From assembly GCA_030584085.1 (NCBI GenBank), contig CP129490.1:124001-188000 (forward strand): a DNA stretch of 64,000 bases. The letters are read 5' to 3'. Positions 1 to 9,265 of this stretch are shown here, piece by piece (position 1 is the stretch's first letter; the number at the start of each line of letters is the position of its first letter). The DNA is from Melioribacteraceae bacterium (GTDB lineage: Bacteria; Bacteroidota; Ignavibacteria; Ignavibacteriales; Melioribacteraceae). A model generated the notes under the pieces. The model made no database searches and had not been told where the DNA came from. It worked only from the letters and a program-made list of their open reading frames with translations. The translations under genes and the position numbers were made by a program.

Positions 1-137
1 AAGCAGAAAATATATAATGGGAGAGACTTAGGGACAGAAAAATGGGTGGTTATTGCAAATAGTATAATGAATTATAAATGAAAAAAGTATGTTTCTTTTA
101 CAGCAATTTAATACTGAAGAGAAACATACTTAATTTT

Positions 138-2279
138 TTAAACTACTTGTTCAGATTTAATAGCGACAAAATTCTTTTCACTTTTGTTCAAACCATGAGT
201 TTCGTTTTCATCGATCTTAAAATTATCTATTAGTTCGTTAAGGTTGTTTGACATATTGTTCAATGATGCGACAAAGTTTGTAATCTTTTCAAATTGACTA
301 TTCATCTCTTCTGTTGCCGAGGCTACTTCCAAAACGCTTGTGTTATTATCCTTACTCACATAAGCAATACTCTGGAGATTCTTTTCAATAGAATCTGAGT
401 TTTGAACTAATTGAACTGTGGAAGCGGAATATTCTTCAACTACGGCAGAAACATTCTCGGTATTTTCAACTAGCTCTATAGAAGATTTAGAAAGAATCTG
501 GCAATCATCCTGAATCAATTTCATCTTTATACTTAAGTTTTGCATAACATCGTTAATTGAGAAGAATGCTTTTCCGGCATCTTCAGCTAAGATAACTCCT
601 TTCTCCACTTCTTTATGTCCTTGGTTCATCGCGGTAAATGCTTCGTCAATAGTTTTTTGAATATCTTTTATTAACTCTCCGATTTCCTTAGTTGCTTTAG
701 AAGACTTCTCCGCTAATTTGAAAACTTCATCGGCGACCACGGCAAAGCCTCTTCCATGCTCACCGGCGCGGGCAGCTTCAATTGCAGCATTTAAGGCAAG
801 CAGATTTGTTTGAGAAGCTATCTCTTCTATAGTTTCGATTATTAATCCAATTTGTTCGGAGTGTTCGCTCATCTTTTTAACTTTCTCAGTAGAATAATCT
901 ACTTTCTCTTTTATGTTATTCATACCGGTAATTGTTTCTTTTATAGTTGTAACACCGTTAAGAGAAACGGTTTTACCTTCATCGGATTTTTCATAACCTT
1001 CTTGTACATTTTTATTTACTACCCGAACGATACTTTCCATTTCACCGACAAGCTTGTTTGATGTATTGATTGAATTGGCTTGATCTTTAGCTCCCTCGGC
1101 TATTCCGTTTATGCCGGAGGACATTTGATCGACCGAATTATTAACAAGCAAAATATCTTCGTTCTGTTTGCCGATTCCTATTGTTAATCTGTTTACGGCT
1201 TCAGCTATATGATCGGAAGCTATTTTTGTTTGCTCGGAAATGATCTTCAGTTGACCCGATCCAGTGTTGACTTCGTGAACGTTTATTCTTGTTTTCTCAA
1301 CTAACTTTCTAAGATTGCTCATAGTCTTTTTGAATGAATCACTTGATTCCTGTAATTGGGAAACCATCATATTGTATGCGTTTTCTATCTTGCTTTCATT
1401 ACCCTTTAAGTTGAGTTTGGAAGGTTCTGCAGTTACTTCAAAATTCACGGTCAAGTCTCCGTCAGATAATCTTTGAAGCGCGTTTTTTAAATCCTTAAGA
1501 TCATGTTCGGCAACAGAGCTGATACCTTTTAGTAAAAGATTATCAAGAGCGAATGTAGTTTTATGCAATCTGAACTGATAAACCACAATTCCGATAAAAC
1601 CAAACAAGAAGATTCCTATATGCAGTAATACAATAGAATATTTTTGACTGTTAGCGGCTGCAAAGAAACTTGAAGCCGGAAGCGTGACGGATATTCCTCC
1701 TCTTATTTCTCCAACTTTGTATCCTTGTTTTTCATGACATGTCATACAGCCTTGTTTAACTAGTAGAGGCTTCATGTATCTGAATACGGATTCGTTTTTA
1801 TTTTCAATCAGCTCAAAACTTTCTTCATTCCCTTCTTCAAAAGATTGTAAAGCTCTAGACTCCCATTCATCAGGTTTGTTTGCCGGTCTAATGGGATTAA
1901 GACTTGTGATATGAAAACCAGTTGCCCCTTCATCTTGGGCAACATTTGAGATTATTCTTGTCATAAACGCTGGATTGATTTTAGTCAACAGCTTTCCGTC
2001 GGATGTAACAATATCTCTTGCAGGGTCTTCCAAATATTCGTTTGGCTTTATTTTGTCGTTAACATAAACATAAACACCACCGTGTTGTGAGTTCCACGTT
2101 CTTGTTATTTCTATATGTTCAAACATTACTCTAGCTTGATCTTCAACCAGATCAGAAAAATGATCTTCAGTTTGCTTGAGATTCATATATAAGGAAGTTC
2201 CAATTAACACTAGCCATACAACTACTGGAACTAATGATGATCTTAAAATCGAAAAATAAATTGAGTTGTTAAATTTCAT
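138..2279 (-). CDS. Methyl-accepting chemotaxis protein with haem-c-binding periplasmic sensor domain
   Basis: Chemoreceptor of 713 aa. A membrane segment at about residues 13-32 is followed by a periplasmic DUF3365/Tll0287-type sensor domain (to about 210) that holds one CxxCH haem-c site (C178, C181, H182). A second membrane segment (about 214-235) and a HAMP-like linker lead to a cytoplasmic signalling domain, with the conserved hairpin around [16 protein letters not shown] near residue 495. The family signals to CheA/CheW, but no che genes lie in this window. It diverges from the Rieske/cytochrome b/octahaem operon and shares its 290-bp upstream region, so I infer that it senses redox state or a nitrogen oxide through its haem. 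ATG start. The MCP and haem site calls are firm; the ligand is unknown. Confidence 0.93.
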   Translation of the reverse strand: MKFNNSIYFSILRSSLVPVVVWLVLIGTSLYMNLKQTEDHFSDLVEDQARVMFEHIEITRTWNSQHGGVYVYVNDKIKPNEYLEDPARDIVTSDGKLLTKINPAFMTRIISNVAQDEGATGFHITSLNPIRPANKPDEWESRALQSFEEGNEESFELIENKNESVFRYMKPLLVKQGCMTCHEKQGYKVGEIRGGISVTLPASSFFAAANSQKYSIVLLHIGIFLFGFIGIVVYQFRLHKTTFALDNLLLKGISSVAEHDLKDLKNALQRLSDGDLTVNFEVTAEPSKLNLKGNESKIENAYNMMVSQLQESSDSFKKTMSNLRKLVEKTRINVHEVNTGSGQLKIISEQTKIASDHIAEAVNRLTIGIGKQNEDILLVNNSVDQMSSGINGIAEGAKDQANSINTSNKLVGEMESIVRVVNKNVQEGYEKSDEGKTVSLNGVTTIKETITGMNNIKEKVDYSTEKVKKMSEHSEQIGLIIETIEEIASQTNLLALNAAIEAARAGEHGRGFAVVADEVFKLAEKSSKATKEIGELIKDIQKTIDEAFTAMNQGHKEVEKGVILAEDAGKAFFSINDVMQNLSIKMKLIQDDCQILSKSSIELVENTENVSAVVEEYSASTVQLVQNSDSIEKNLQSIAYVSKDNNTSVLEVASATEEMNSQFEKITNFVASLNNMSNNLNELIDNFKIDENETHGLNKSEKNFVAIKSEQVV

Positions 2280-2412
2280 TTTGTCTCCAATTAACTATGT
2301 TACACATTATTGCGCATATAACGCACCAATTTCTAACCACATCATCGAACAAGTATTAGTAGTGTTTATATGAAAATGTGTATTTCATGAAAATAGACGT
2401 AAACCCGTAAAC

Positions 2413-2425
2413 TGACGATTTTTAA
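2413..2425 (+). promoter_or_regulatory. Candidate activator site TGACGATTTTT upstream of the Rieske operon
   Basis: The motif TGACGATTTTTAA begins 90 bp before the -24 element at 2503. A near copy (TGACGTTTTTTCG, 9178-9190) begins 88 bp before the -24 element of the porin/nap operon. The shared sequence and position suggest a binding site for the NtrC-like activator at 7807-9156. Only two instances are seen, and none is obvious before the kinase gene. Confidence 0.35.
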
Positions 2426-2502
2426 TCATGCCACAAATTCATTTTTTCTCCTAATCGGTGCAAATACTTTATTTAACCAACGTTTTCGATTAAAAACTCA
2501 CA

Positions 2503-2518
2503 TGGCATAAATATTGGG
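2503..2518 (+). promoter_or_regulatory. Sigma-54 (-24/-12) promoter for Rieske/cytochrome b/octahaem operon
   Basis: TGGCATAAATATTGGG matches the consensus TGGCACG-N4-TTGCW with the GG at -24 and exact spacing; the -12 GC is GG here. It lies about 50 bp upstream of the TTG start at 2570. Apart from this and the TGACG motif, I see only a small inverted repeat TGCG-N7-CGCA at 2311-2325 in the 2280-2569 intergenic stretch. Confidence 0.6.
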
Positions 2519-2569
2519 ATATTCACATCTCTTAGTAATGGTTATTCAAAATATCCGGAGGATTTTAAG

Positions 2570-3031
2570 TTGGATAATGACGATAAGAAAAAATCCAGAA
2601 GAGATTTTCTAACTAAATCTCTTTTTGGCGGTGGCTTAGTTGCAAGTTTTGGCGTTTTACTGGTTAATGGATTTAGATTTGTTTTCCCTGAGCAGAAAGA
2701 CAAAAAGCTCCGCAAACTTTTGGTAGGAAAACTTGATGAATTAAAAATTGGCGAAGCAAAAGAAGTTAGTTATGGTACTCAAGATTTATTTCTTGTAAGA
2801 ACCAACGATGGCTTCAAAGTATTTTCCGCGATATGTACACACCTCGGCTGTAAAATTAAATGGGAAGGACATCGTGATAGATTTTATTGCGCATGTCATC
2901 AAGGCGTATTCAGTCCTGCCGGCGAAGTGGTAAGCGGACCCCCACCCAGAGCATTAGATGAATTTAAAGTAGAAGTAGATGGTAATCTAGTTTATATGTG
3001 GATGGAAGAAACTAGTAGAGGATTATCATGA
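2570..3031 (+). CDS. Rieske iron-sulfur protein of a bc/b6f-type complex
   Basis: Rieske [2Fe-2S] subunit of 153 aa. A Tat-like SRRDFL motif (residues 9-14) precedes one membrane helix (about 18-37), followed by the Rieske fold. Cluster box 1 is CTHLGC (C89, H91, C94) and box 2 is CACHQG (C107, H110); the usual CPCH is CACH here. The protein would take electrons from quinol bound to cytochrome b and sit on the periplasmic side of the membrane. The start is a TTG placed 7 bases after a strong CGGAGGA site at 2556-2562. The stop overlaps the cytochrome b ATG (ATGA at 3028-3031), indicating translational coupling. Confidence 0.93.
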   Translation: MDNDDKKKSRRDFLTKSLFGGGLVASFGVLLVNGFRFVFPEQKDKKLRKLLVGKLDELKIGEAKEVSYGTQDLFLVRTNDGFKVFSAICTHLGCKIKWEGHRDRFYCACHQGVFSPAGEVVSGPPPRALDEFKVEVDGNLVYMWMEETSRGLS

Positions 3032-4080
3032 TGAAAAATTTCAAAAGCTGGCTTTTAGAACGAATACCGATTGATACCGAAAAGACTTCTGAAGTAGTTA
3101 AAGAAATTTTTAGTGAACCGATTCCAAGCCACATGAAATATTGGTACTATGCACTTGGCGCCACTCCTTTGATTCTTTTTTTTATACAAGTAGTAACCGG
3201 AATTCTTCTAACGTTTTATTATATACCGTCTCCTGAGATGGCTTATGAAAGTGTTCGATACATTACGGAAGAAGTTAGAATGGGATTTTATGTTAGAGGA
3301 TTGCATAGATGGGGTTCTAACTTAATGGTAATAGCCATTTTTCTTCATATGGTTAGAGTCTTTTTCACACGCGGTTATCGTAATCCAAGGGAGATTAATT
3401 GGGTAATCGGTGTGTTAATTTTTTTAGCAACCCTTACACTTTGCTTTACCGGTTACTCGCTTGTATATAATCAGCTTTCTTATTGGGCCGCTACAGTCGG
3501 CACTAATATGATTAAAGAAATTCCGTTTATCGGCGTGCCTATTCTTGAGTTAATACGAGGCGGGTCTGATGTAACTGCTAATACACTAACTCGTTTCTTT
3601 AATCTTCACATTGTATTTGCCCCGATAATTCTATTCATATTACTTATGGTGCATATTGTTATGGTCCGTCTTCATGGCGTATCCAAACTTGAAGGAAGAG
3701 AAGAAGAGGAAAAAACTTATCCATTCTATCCAGAACATTTTTATCATACACTGATAGTGGGTTTATTTATTTTGGTAGTAATAAGTTCACTTGCCGTAAT
3801 ACTGCCTCCCGGGTTAGGTGAACCTGCAAACCCCGCAGTAACTCCAAACCATATTAAACCCGAATGGTATTTCTACGGTGTTTATTCTTTACTAAAATTT
3901 TTACCTGTCAAATTTGGCATTTATCTAATAGCAGTGTTCATAATTGTCGGGACATTCTGGCCATTTATAGATGAGTTCCTACGAAAGAAACTGCCAAATG
4001 TAAAAGTGCATTACTTCTTCGGAAGTTTATTTGCTGTACTGTTTATATTCTTCACACTATATGAAATGTTAGTTTATTAA
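3028..4080 (+). CDS. Cytochrome b, b6/subunit IV-fused type
   Basis: Integral membrane cytochrome b of 350 aa, the quinol-oxidising core of a Rieske/cytochrome b complex. Likely haem ligands are H93/H107 in one helix and H194/H209 in another. The 15-residue step in the second pair is the b6 spacing rather than the mitochondrial one. The C-terminal third contains the PEWY quinol-site motif (278-281), so b6-like and subunit IV-like parts are fused. No cytochrome c1 or f gene follows; the next gene 30 bp downstream is an octahaem cytochrome that could replace it. A second ATG at 3031 is an alternative start. Confidence 0.95.
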   Translation: MMKNFKSWLLERIPIDTEKTSEVVKEIFSEPIPSHMKYWYYALGATPLILFFIQVVTGILLTFYYIPSPEMAYESVRYITEEVRMGFYVRGLHRWGSNLMVIAIFLHMVRVFFTRGYRNPREINWVIGVLIFLATLTLCFTGYSLVYNQLSYWAATVGTNMIKEIPFIGVPILELIRGGSDVTANTLTRFFNLHIVFAPIILFILLMVHIVMVRLHGVSKLEGREEEEKTYPFYPEHFYHTLIVGLFILVVISSLAVILPPGLGEPANPAVTPNHIKPEWYFYGVYSLLKFLPVKFGIYLIAVFIIVGTFWPFIDEFLRKKLPNVKVHYFFGSLFAVLFIFFTLYEMLVY

Positions 4081-4110
4081 TTATAAAAGTAATTAACGGA
4101 GAGTTCTTCC

Positions 4111-5727
4111 ATGGCTGAAAAAGATTCATTGCAAACACAGAAAATGATAGTGGGGATTTTTAGTATTCTCCTTGTAGTAATTCTTATTATAGTCGCCGGT
4201 GTTGAAATGAAACATTCGGTAAGTGCTGAGCCGATTATTGAAATAAGTGGTGTTAACAAAAGATGTGTTGATTGTCATACCAGCAAAGGTGTTGCGGTTA
4301 AAGCTATTGAACATTGGAAACAAAGTGTTCATGCCGAACAGAATATAAGCTGTATTGATTGTCACACTGCACAAGAAGGCGAGTTTGATGCATTTTATTG
4401 TCCCGAAAGTGATCTTCTTGTGGCAAAACATCCAACACCAAAAGATTGTGCCGAATGTCACGAAACAGAAGTTGCTGAGTTCACAAATAGTAAACATGCT
4501 CATCAATTTTGGTTAATAAGCAACGGTGATAGAGCTGTATTTGAATTCCCAATGGCAACAAAACATGGTTGTGAACAATGCCATAATATAGGTAATATGT
4601 GGCCGGACGGCAGTGTTGGCGAATGCGATGCTTGTCATGCAAAACATACATTTAGTAAAGCAGTTGCCCGCCAGCCTGAAACATGTGGCGAATGTCATGT
4701 TGGCCCGGATCACCCGCACATAGAAATTTATCTTGAATCTAAACACGGTAATATTTTTAGAGCTACCGAGAAAAATATGGATCTTTCATTTACATCGAAT
4801 GATCATGATGAGATTCCAATCGATGTTCCGGTATGTACTACATGTCATATGGATTCGGATGGAAATCAACCAATGACTCACAACGTTAGTGCTCGTTTAG
4901 CTTGGGAATCTCAAGCTCCATGGAGTTACAGAACAGTTTGGGATGATGAAAATCTTGGTGATTGGCAAATGAAACGAGGTAGAATGGAATCAGTATGTAA
5001 GAAATGTCACTCATCGGATTTTGTCGAAGTCTATTTGCTTACTGCAGATTTAGTAAATCTACAATACAATGAAATGAGAAGAGAATTTGTTAGATGGAAT
5101 AAAAAACTTACTGCTAATGGAATAGTTGATAGACTTGAATTGAACGATAAGTTTTATTCAGATCCCGTTCTTAATGGCTGGGACGAAGTTCCAGAAGACA
5201 TGCTTTATAAAGCTTGGCATCATGAAGGCAGAAGATTTAGACATGGTGCAGAAATGATGGGGGCGGATTATACTCAATGGCATGGCGTATGGGAAATGCA
5301 AGAAGCTATGGTTGAAATGTTAACTTGGGCAGCAGAAAAAGGTGATCCGGAAGCAAAAAGATGGGTTGAATCAAATCATCCAGAAAAGTTCATTCCGTTT
5401 GCACTTTATGATATTCCCGGTAATGCCTGGGGTATAAATTCACATTCAAATACTACACCAGTTGTATATAATAATAATCCTGACTATTGGGAACGTATCT
5501 ATCAAAATGTTGAGACAGCTTATCAAGCCGGATTACTATCCGATAAACAGTGGCAGCTTTGGGTAAAACGATATAATGATAAAGAGCATTATCAAGGTAC
5601 AAAGTATAAAGAAGCAAATGATAGTTTGTATCAGTTTTATCTTGATAGAAACAAAAAAGATACTGAAGCATTCACAAAGCAAGCAGTTGAGTTAAAATTA
5701 AAGGGAGAACCGTTCTGGAAATACTAG
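4111..5727 (+). CDS. Membrane-anchored octahaem cytochrome c, hydroxylamine-oxidoreductase-like
   Basis: Multihaem cytochrome of 538 aa. An uncleaved-looking membrane anchor (residues 12-31) is followed by eight CxxCH sites starting at C52, C81, C113, C154, C172, C192, C242 and C296, then a haem-free helical C-terminal half with an HGAEMMGADYTQWHG stretch near 378-392. Eight haems in the N-terminal 300 residues plus a helical tail is the layout of the HAO/epsilon-HAO family, which oxidises hydroxylamine or hydrazine or reduces nitrite. It is not NrfA, which is pentahaem with a CxxCK site. Whether Y387 or another residue is the HAO cross-linking tyrosine cannot be decided by eye; without that link the family is thought to work reductively. 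As last redox gene of the Rieske/cytochrome b operon, it probably exchanges electrons with quinol through that complex. Confidence 0.85.
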   Translation: MAEKDSLQTQKMIVGIFSILLVVILIIVAGVEMKHSVSAEPIIEISGVNKRCVDCHTSKGVAVKAIEHWKQSVHAEQNISCIDCHTAQEGEFDAFYCPESDLLVAKHPTPKDCAECHETEVAEFTNSKHAHQFWLISNGDRAVFEFPMATKHGCEQCHNIGNMWPDGSVGECDACHAKHTFSKAVARQPETCGECHVGPDHPHIEIYLESKHGNIFRATEKNMDLSFTSNDHDEIPIDVPVCTTCHMDSDGNQPMTHNVSARLAWESQAPWSYRTVWDDENLGDWQMKRGRMESVCKKCHSSDFVEVYLLTADLVNLQYNEMRREFVRWNKKLTANGIVDRLELNDKFYSDPVLNGWDEVPEDMLYKAWHHEGRRFRHGAEMMGADYTQWHGVWEMQEAMVEMLTWAAEKGDPEAKRWVESNHPEKFIPFALYDIPGNAWGINSHSNTTPVVYNNNPDYWERIYQNVETAYQAGLLSDKQWQLWVKRYNDKEHYQGTKYKEANDSLYQFYLDRNKKDTEAFTKQAVELKLKGEPFWKY

Positions 5728-5760
5728 GCTAGAACACGTCTTCCTGTTTGTGGGATAAGC

Positions 5761-5797
5761 AAGGCTCTCCAGTTCCTGCCGGGGAGCCTTATATTTT
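5761..5797 (+). terminator. Intrinsic terminator after the octahaem cytochrome gene
   Basis: A ten-pair stem (AAGGCTCTCC with GGGGAGCCTT, one G-T pair) and a ten-base loop are followed by ATATTTTG. It lies 33 bp after the octahaem stop and before the membrane protein at 5851, so the latter is probably expressed separately or by read-through. Confidence 0.7.
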
Positions 5798-5850
5798 GAA
5801 TGGCAAAATAAAAAATAAAATTCGTTTATTAACAAATTGAGTTTACTGCC

Positions 5851-6435
5851 ATGAACAGAAATCAACAAATTATCTTTGTAATAATCTTTGCAATACTTTG
5901 GGGTGTAAGTGAAATTTTTATCGGCGACTTCATTTCAGTTTACTCGTTACCGGTAAGAGGAATAGTGTTAACATCCTTTTCTGTATTTTTTATTGTGTTA
6001 ACAAGAGGAGAAGCTAATTTCTTCGGATCATTACTTTTTCTTGTATTCATAGCCGCTATCCTAAAAGCTGCTTATTTCGGAACGATACTTCATTCGGCAT
6101 TAATTGCAGTTGTCGTGCAAGGTATATTGGCTGAAATTATTTTCTCATCTATAAAAGACTTTAAAAAAGCTTCCATTACAACGGGCATTGTTTTATTGCT
6201 TTATACTTTTCTACATGGTATAGTAGCTCATGGATTTGTCTGGGGCACACATATCTTTATCACATATAAGAATATGCTGCGAGGAGTATTTTTGCTCGAT
6301 CCAATTTCTCAACTACCACTAGAATTTATTCTGATAGTTTTTGGAATACTTAATCTTTTGATCGGACTTCTTGTTGGCTATTTCAGCTTTTACATTTCGG
6401 GAAAGTTGAAAAAATTGCTGAATTTGTACTTTTAA
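5851..6435 (+). CDS. Polytopic membrane protein, paralogue of the 15760-16368 product
   Basis: Hydrophobic protein of 194 aa with about five or six membrane helices. It shares with the product of 15760-16368 an N-terminal WGxxExxIG motif (W17, G18, E21, I24, G25), a PxRG motif (34-37) and a YTxLHG motif near residue 120. No family can be named with certainty. Size and topology resemble substrate-binding (S) subunits of ECF-type uptake systems, which is a guess. It sits between the octahaem operon and the regulator pair, and the paralogue follows the nap operon, so it may supply a cofactor or metal for these enzymes. A terminator lies between it and the upstream operon. Confidence 0.75.
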   Translation: MNRNQQIIFVIIFAILWGVSEIFIGDFISVYSLPVRGIVLTSFSVFFIVLTRGEANFFGSLLFLVFIAAILKAAYFGTILHSALIAVVVQGILAEIIFSSIKDFKKASITTGIVLLLYTFLHGIVAHGFVWGTHIFITYKNMLRGVFLLDPISQLPLEFILIVFGILNLLIGLLVGYFSFYISGKLKKLLNLYF

Positions 6436-6537
6436 GAAAACTTTTAGAATAGGGATTAGATTAAGATTATTTAAATCTGAAGACCATCTTACAAATCAGA
6501 ATTTATTATCTCATTATAGACTTTTGTATATTGCACT

Positions 6538-6553
6538 TGGAATAAATTTTGCA
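6538..6553 (+). promoter_or_regulatory. Possible sigma-54 promoter for the kinase/regulator operon
   Basis: TGGAATAAATTTTGCA has GG and GC exactly ten bases apart, as in -24/-12 promoters, and a full TTGCA -12 box, but AA instead of CA after TGG. It lies about 50 bp before the kinase ATG. If real, the activator would control its own operon. In AT-rich DNA a chance match is possible. Confidence 0.4.
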
Positions 6554-6601
6554 TTAATTGTAATTTATAATAAGACCTTGCAGTATAAATAAGGAGTTTG
6601 T

Positions 6602-7807
6602 ATGCCCGATTCAAAATTTCTTGATAAAAGAAACCTTGTCGATATACTTGATAGTTTAGAAGTTGGTGTTGTATATGTTGATCATGAAAACAGATTTGCT
6701 TTTGTAAACAATGCGGGCGAAGAAATACGAGGAATATGTAGTGAGGAAAGACTTGGGACTTCAATTTTGCAATGTCATACTGAAAGAATACATGGGAAAG
6801 TTCTAGATGATCTAAAAGCGTTTCACTCAGGTGAATACGCCACAAGACATAAGATGATAAAATCTAAGGGAAGATACTTTGATAATAATTACAGTGTTGT
6901 GAAAGATGATGAAGGAAATTTTAAGGGAGTTGTTTTAGTAAGCCAGGATGTAACAGAAAAAGTAGAACTAGAAAAACAACTTAAGAAAGCAAATGAAGAA
7001 TTAGAGAAAAAAATTAAAGAGCGTACAATTGAAATCAAGATGGCATACGAAAAATTGAAGATGGCACAACGTCAATTAATGCAATCAGAAAAGATGGCGG
7101 CAATCGGACAATTTGTTTCCGGCGTTGCGCATGAAATTAATAATCCGCTTGATGGAATTCAGAATTGTATCAGAATGGTATTGGGTGATTTGGATAATAA
7201 AGATCAGGCAGAAGAATATCTTCCGCTTGCAATGGAGGGACTTTTTAAAATAGAAGTTCTAGTAAGAAGACTTCTCGATTATGCAAAACCACATTCTGAT
7301 GAAAAAGTAAAAGTAAATATTCACGATGTAATAGACGATGCAATTGAGTTGACAAAATTTAAGCTGAAGAAAAAAGGTGTGGCGATTCAAAAAAGATATA
7401 ATCACAAACCACTCTTTATTTATGGTGAAACTCATTATCTGAGTCAAGTATTTGTGAACTTAATTCTTAATTCTTTTGATGCTATTGAGCATGATGGTTC
7501 CATAACTATAGAAACCTATTTAGAAAATAATAAAGACGTAAAAATTGTTGTAAAAGATACCGGAGTTGGGGTTTCCGAAGAAGACCAAGCAAAAGTTTTT
7601 AATCCCTTCTTTACAACTAAACAAAAAAATAACGGAACAGGTTTGGGTCTTTATCTTGCCTATAACGTAATTAGTGAACATGCCGGTAAAATTGAGTTTA
7701 ACAGTAAACTTGATGAAGGTTCGGAAATAACAATAATGCTGCCATTTTTTAATGAAGAAAATGTGATCGTAAAACAAGAAGCAGAAAGTCTTGAAATGGA
7801 GAAGTGA
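6602..7807 (+). CDS. PAS-domain sensor histidine kinase, NtrB-like
   Basis: Cytoplasmic histidine kinase of 401 aa without membrane segments. A PAS domain (about residues 8-125) contains an unusual QCH triplet (C58, H59). A coiled coil (120-160) leads to the HisKA domain with phosphoacceptor H177 in AHEINNPLDG and to an HATPase domain with N box (NLILNSFDAI), G1 (DTGVGV) and G2 (GTGLGLY). The stop overlaps the start of the NtrC-like regulator (TGATG at 7805-7809), so the two form a pair. It lies between two sigma-54-type operons for nitrogen-oxide respiration and probably reports redox or nitrogen-oxide status. Ligand unknown. Good AAGGAG ribosome site before the ATG. Confidence 0.92.
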   Translation: MPDSKFLDKRNLVDILDSLEVGVVYVDHENRFAFVNNAGEEIRGICSEERLGTSILQCHTERIHGKVLDDLKAFHSGEYATRHKMIKSKGRYFDNNYSVVKDDEGNFKGVVLVSQDVTEKVELEKQLKKANEELEKKIKERTIEIKMAYEKLKMAQRQLMQSEKMAAIGQFVSGVAHEINNPLDGIQNCIRMVLGDLDNKDQAEEYLPLAMEGLFKIEVLVRRLLDYAKPHSDEKVKVNIHDVIDDAIELTKFKLKKKGVAIQKRYNHKPLFIYGETHYLSQVFVNLILNSFDAIEHDGSITIETYLENNKDVKIVVKDTGVGVSEEDQAKVFNPFFTTKQKNNGTGLGLYLAYNVISEHAGKIEFNSKLDEGSEITIMLPFFNEENVIVKQEAESLEMEK

Positions 7808-9156
7808 TGAACATTGTAGTTGTTGATGATGAAAAAACAAAACGAATAACGATGACCGATGCTCTGCGTAAAGCCGGGTATGATGTAGAATCCTTTGCAT
7901 CATCAATCTTAGCGTTAAGTTATATTGAAAAAAATAACGTTGATGTAGTCGTGACTGATATACGAATGCCTGAAATGGATGGCTTTGAAGTATTGGATAA
8001 AGTAAAATCAATTAATAGAAATATAGCCGTGATTATGATAACCGCATTCGGAACAATTGAATCGGCTGTAGATGCAATGAAAAAAGGTGCTTACGATTAC
8101 ATAACAAAACCTTTCTCTTCAGAACAATTACTTCTGCTCATCCAGAAATATGAAAAAGTAAAATCCTTACTCGATGAAAACATATCTTTAAGAAAACGGT
8201 TAGAAGAAAGATATTCTTTTCACAACCTCGTTGGCAAATCAAAACCCATGATTGAATTGTTCGATCAAATTGAGATGATAAGTGCAAGCGAGATGTCGGT
8301 TTTAATAGAAGGTGAAAGCGGAACCGGAAAAGAAATTGTAGCAAATGCAATTCATTATAACAGCCCAAGAAAAGAGAAACCATTTGTAAAATTAAGCTGT
8401 GCCGCATTAAATGATTCGCTTCTGGAAAGTGAATTGTTTGGTCATGTTAAAGGTGCTTTTACCGGTGCGTACAAAGAAAAGCAAGGACGTTTTGAATTAG
8501 CAAACGGCGGTTCACTTTTTCTTGATGACGTTGATGATATTCCTATGAGTTCTCAAGTAAAACTATTGCGTGTTTTACAAGAAAAAGAATTTGAAAAAGT
8601 CGGCAGTTCAAAACCAATTAAAGTAGATGTTAGAGTAATATGTGCCACCAAAGTTGATCTTTGGGAACAAGTAAAAAAGAATCAATTTAGAGAAGACTTG
8701 TATTACCGTCTTAGAGTAATACCGATGAGAATTCCATCATTAAGAGAAAGAAAAGAAGACATTCCTTTGTTGGTTGATCACTTTGTTAAAAAATCAGGTA
8801 GAAGTGATCTTAGATTTACACCTGAAGCAATTGAATTGATTTCTTGTTTCGATTGGCCCGGAAATATTCGCCAGCTTGAAAATGCAATTTATAGATTAAC
8901 CGCTCTTACAAAAGAAAAGGTAATAACCAAATCAATAATTCCGGAAGATCTGATTTGCGGACAAAAAAGATCTAATGGGATGTCCTTTAATTTCAACGAC
9001 TCCGTTGATCTAACCCAAATAGTTGATAATATCGAAATTGAAGCTATAAATTGGGCACTTGAAAAGGCTGAACGCAATCAGACGAAAGCTGCCGAATTTT
9101 TGAGACTCAAACGCACAACTCTTCGTGACAAAATGAAAAAATACGATATAATTTAG
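7807..9156 (+). CDS. NtrC-family sigma-54-dependent response regulator
   Basis: Activator of 449 aa from the ATG at 7807; a GTG at 7804 would add one residue. Receiver domain with phosphoacceptor D51. AAA+ domain with Walker A GESGTGKE (169-176), the GAFTGA loop that contacts sigma-54 (216-221) and Walker B LFLDDVDD (237-244). C-terminal Fis-type helix-turn-helix with NQTKAAEFLRLKRTTL. With the overlapping kinase it forms a two-component system. Candidate targets are the -24/-12 promoters at 2503, 6538 and 9266. Confidence 0.96.
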   Translation: MNIVVVDDEKTKRITMTDALRKAGYDVESFASSILALSYIEKNNVDVVVTDIRMPEMDGFEVLDKVKSINRNIAVIMITAFGTIESAVDAMKKGAYDYITKPFSSEQLLLLIQKYEKVKSLLDENISLRKRLEERYSFHNLVGKSKPMIELFDQIEMISASEMSVLIEGESGTGKEIVANAIHYNSPRKEKPFVKLSCAALNDSLLESELFGHVKGAFTGAYKEKQGRFELANGGSLFLDDVDDIPMSSQVKLLRVLQEKEFEKVGSSKPIKVDVRVICATKVDLWEQVKKNQFREDLYYRLRVIPMRIPSLRERKEDIPLLVDHFVKKSGRSDLRFTPEAIELISCFDWPGNIRQLENAIYRLTALTKEKVITKSIIPEDLICGQKRSNGMSFNFNDSVDLTQIVDNIEIEAINWALEKAERNQTKAAEFLRLKRTTLRDKMKKYDII

Positions 9157-9177
9157 CTCTGACGAACTTTTGTCTGT

Positions 9178-9190
9178 TGACGTTTTTTCG
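9178..9190 (+). promoter_or_regulatory. Candidate activator site TGACGTTTTTT upstream of the porin/nap operon
   Basis: TGACGTTTTTTCG begins 88 bp before the -24 element at 9266 and matches the motif at 2413. A further CTGACGA copy lies at 9159-9165, and CTGACGA is also present at 2412-2418. An inverted repeat TATCG-N6-CGATA (9212-9227) is a second candidate that has no partner at the other promoter. Confidence 0.35.
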
Positions 9191-9265
9191 CCCTCTATAA
9201 AAGGCTAAAGGTATCGTAAAATCGATAGAATTAACTAAAAACTAGATATTTGACTCGAATTTAGA

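Noticed and set aside
2311-2325. TGCG-N7-CGCA inverted repeat as activator site
   Set aside because: It is short and has no counterpart before the porin/nap operon, so the TGACG motif is preferred.
4126-4506. Open frames antisense to the octahaem cytochrome
   Set aside because: Codon pattern and CxxCH sites clearly assign coding to the plus strand; the antisense frames are cysteine/phenylalanine-rich by-products.
4111-5727. Octahaem cytochrome as NrfA nitrite reductase
   Set aside because: NrfA is pentahaem with a CxxCK or similar catalytic site. Here eight CxxCH sites and a haem-free helical second half point to the HAO family.
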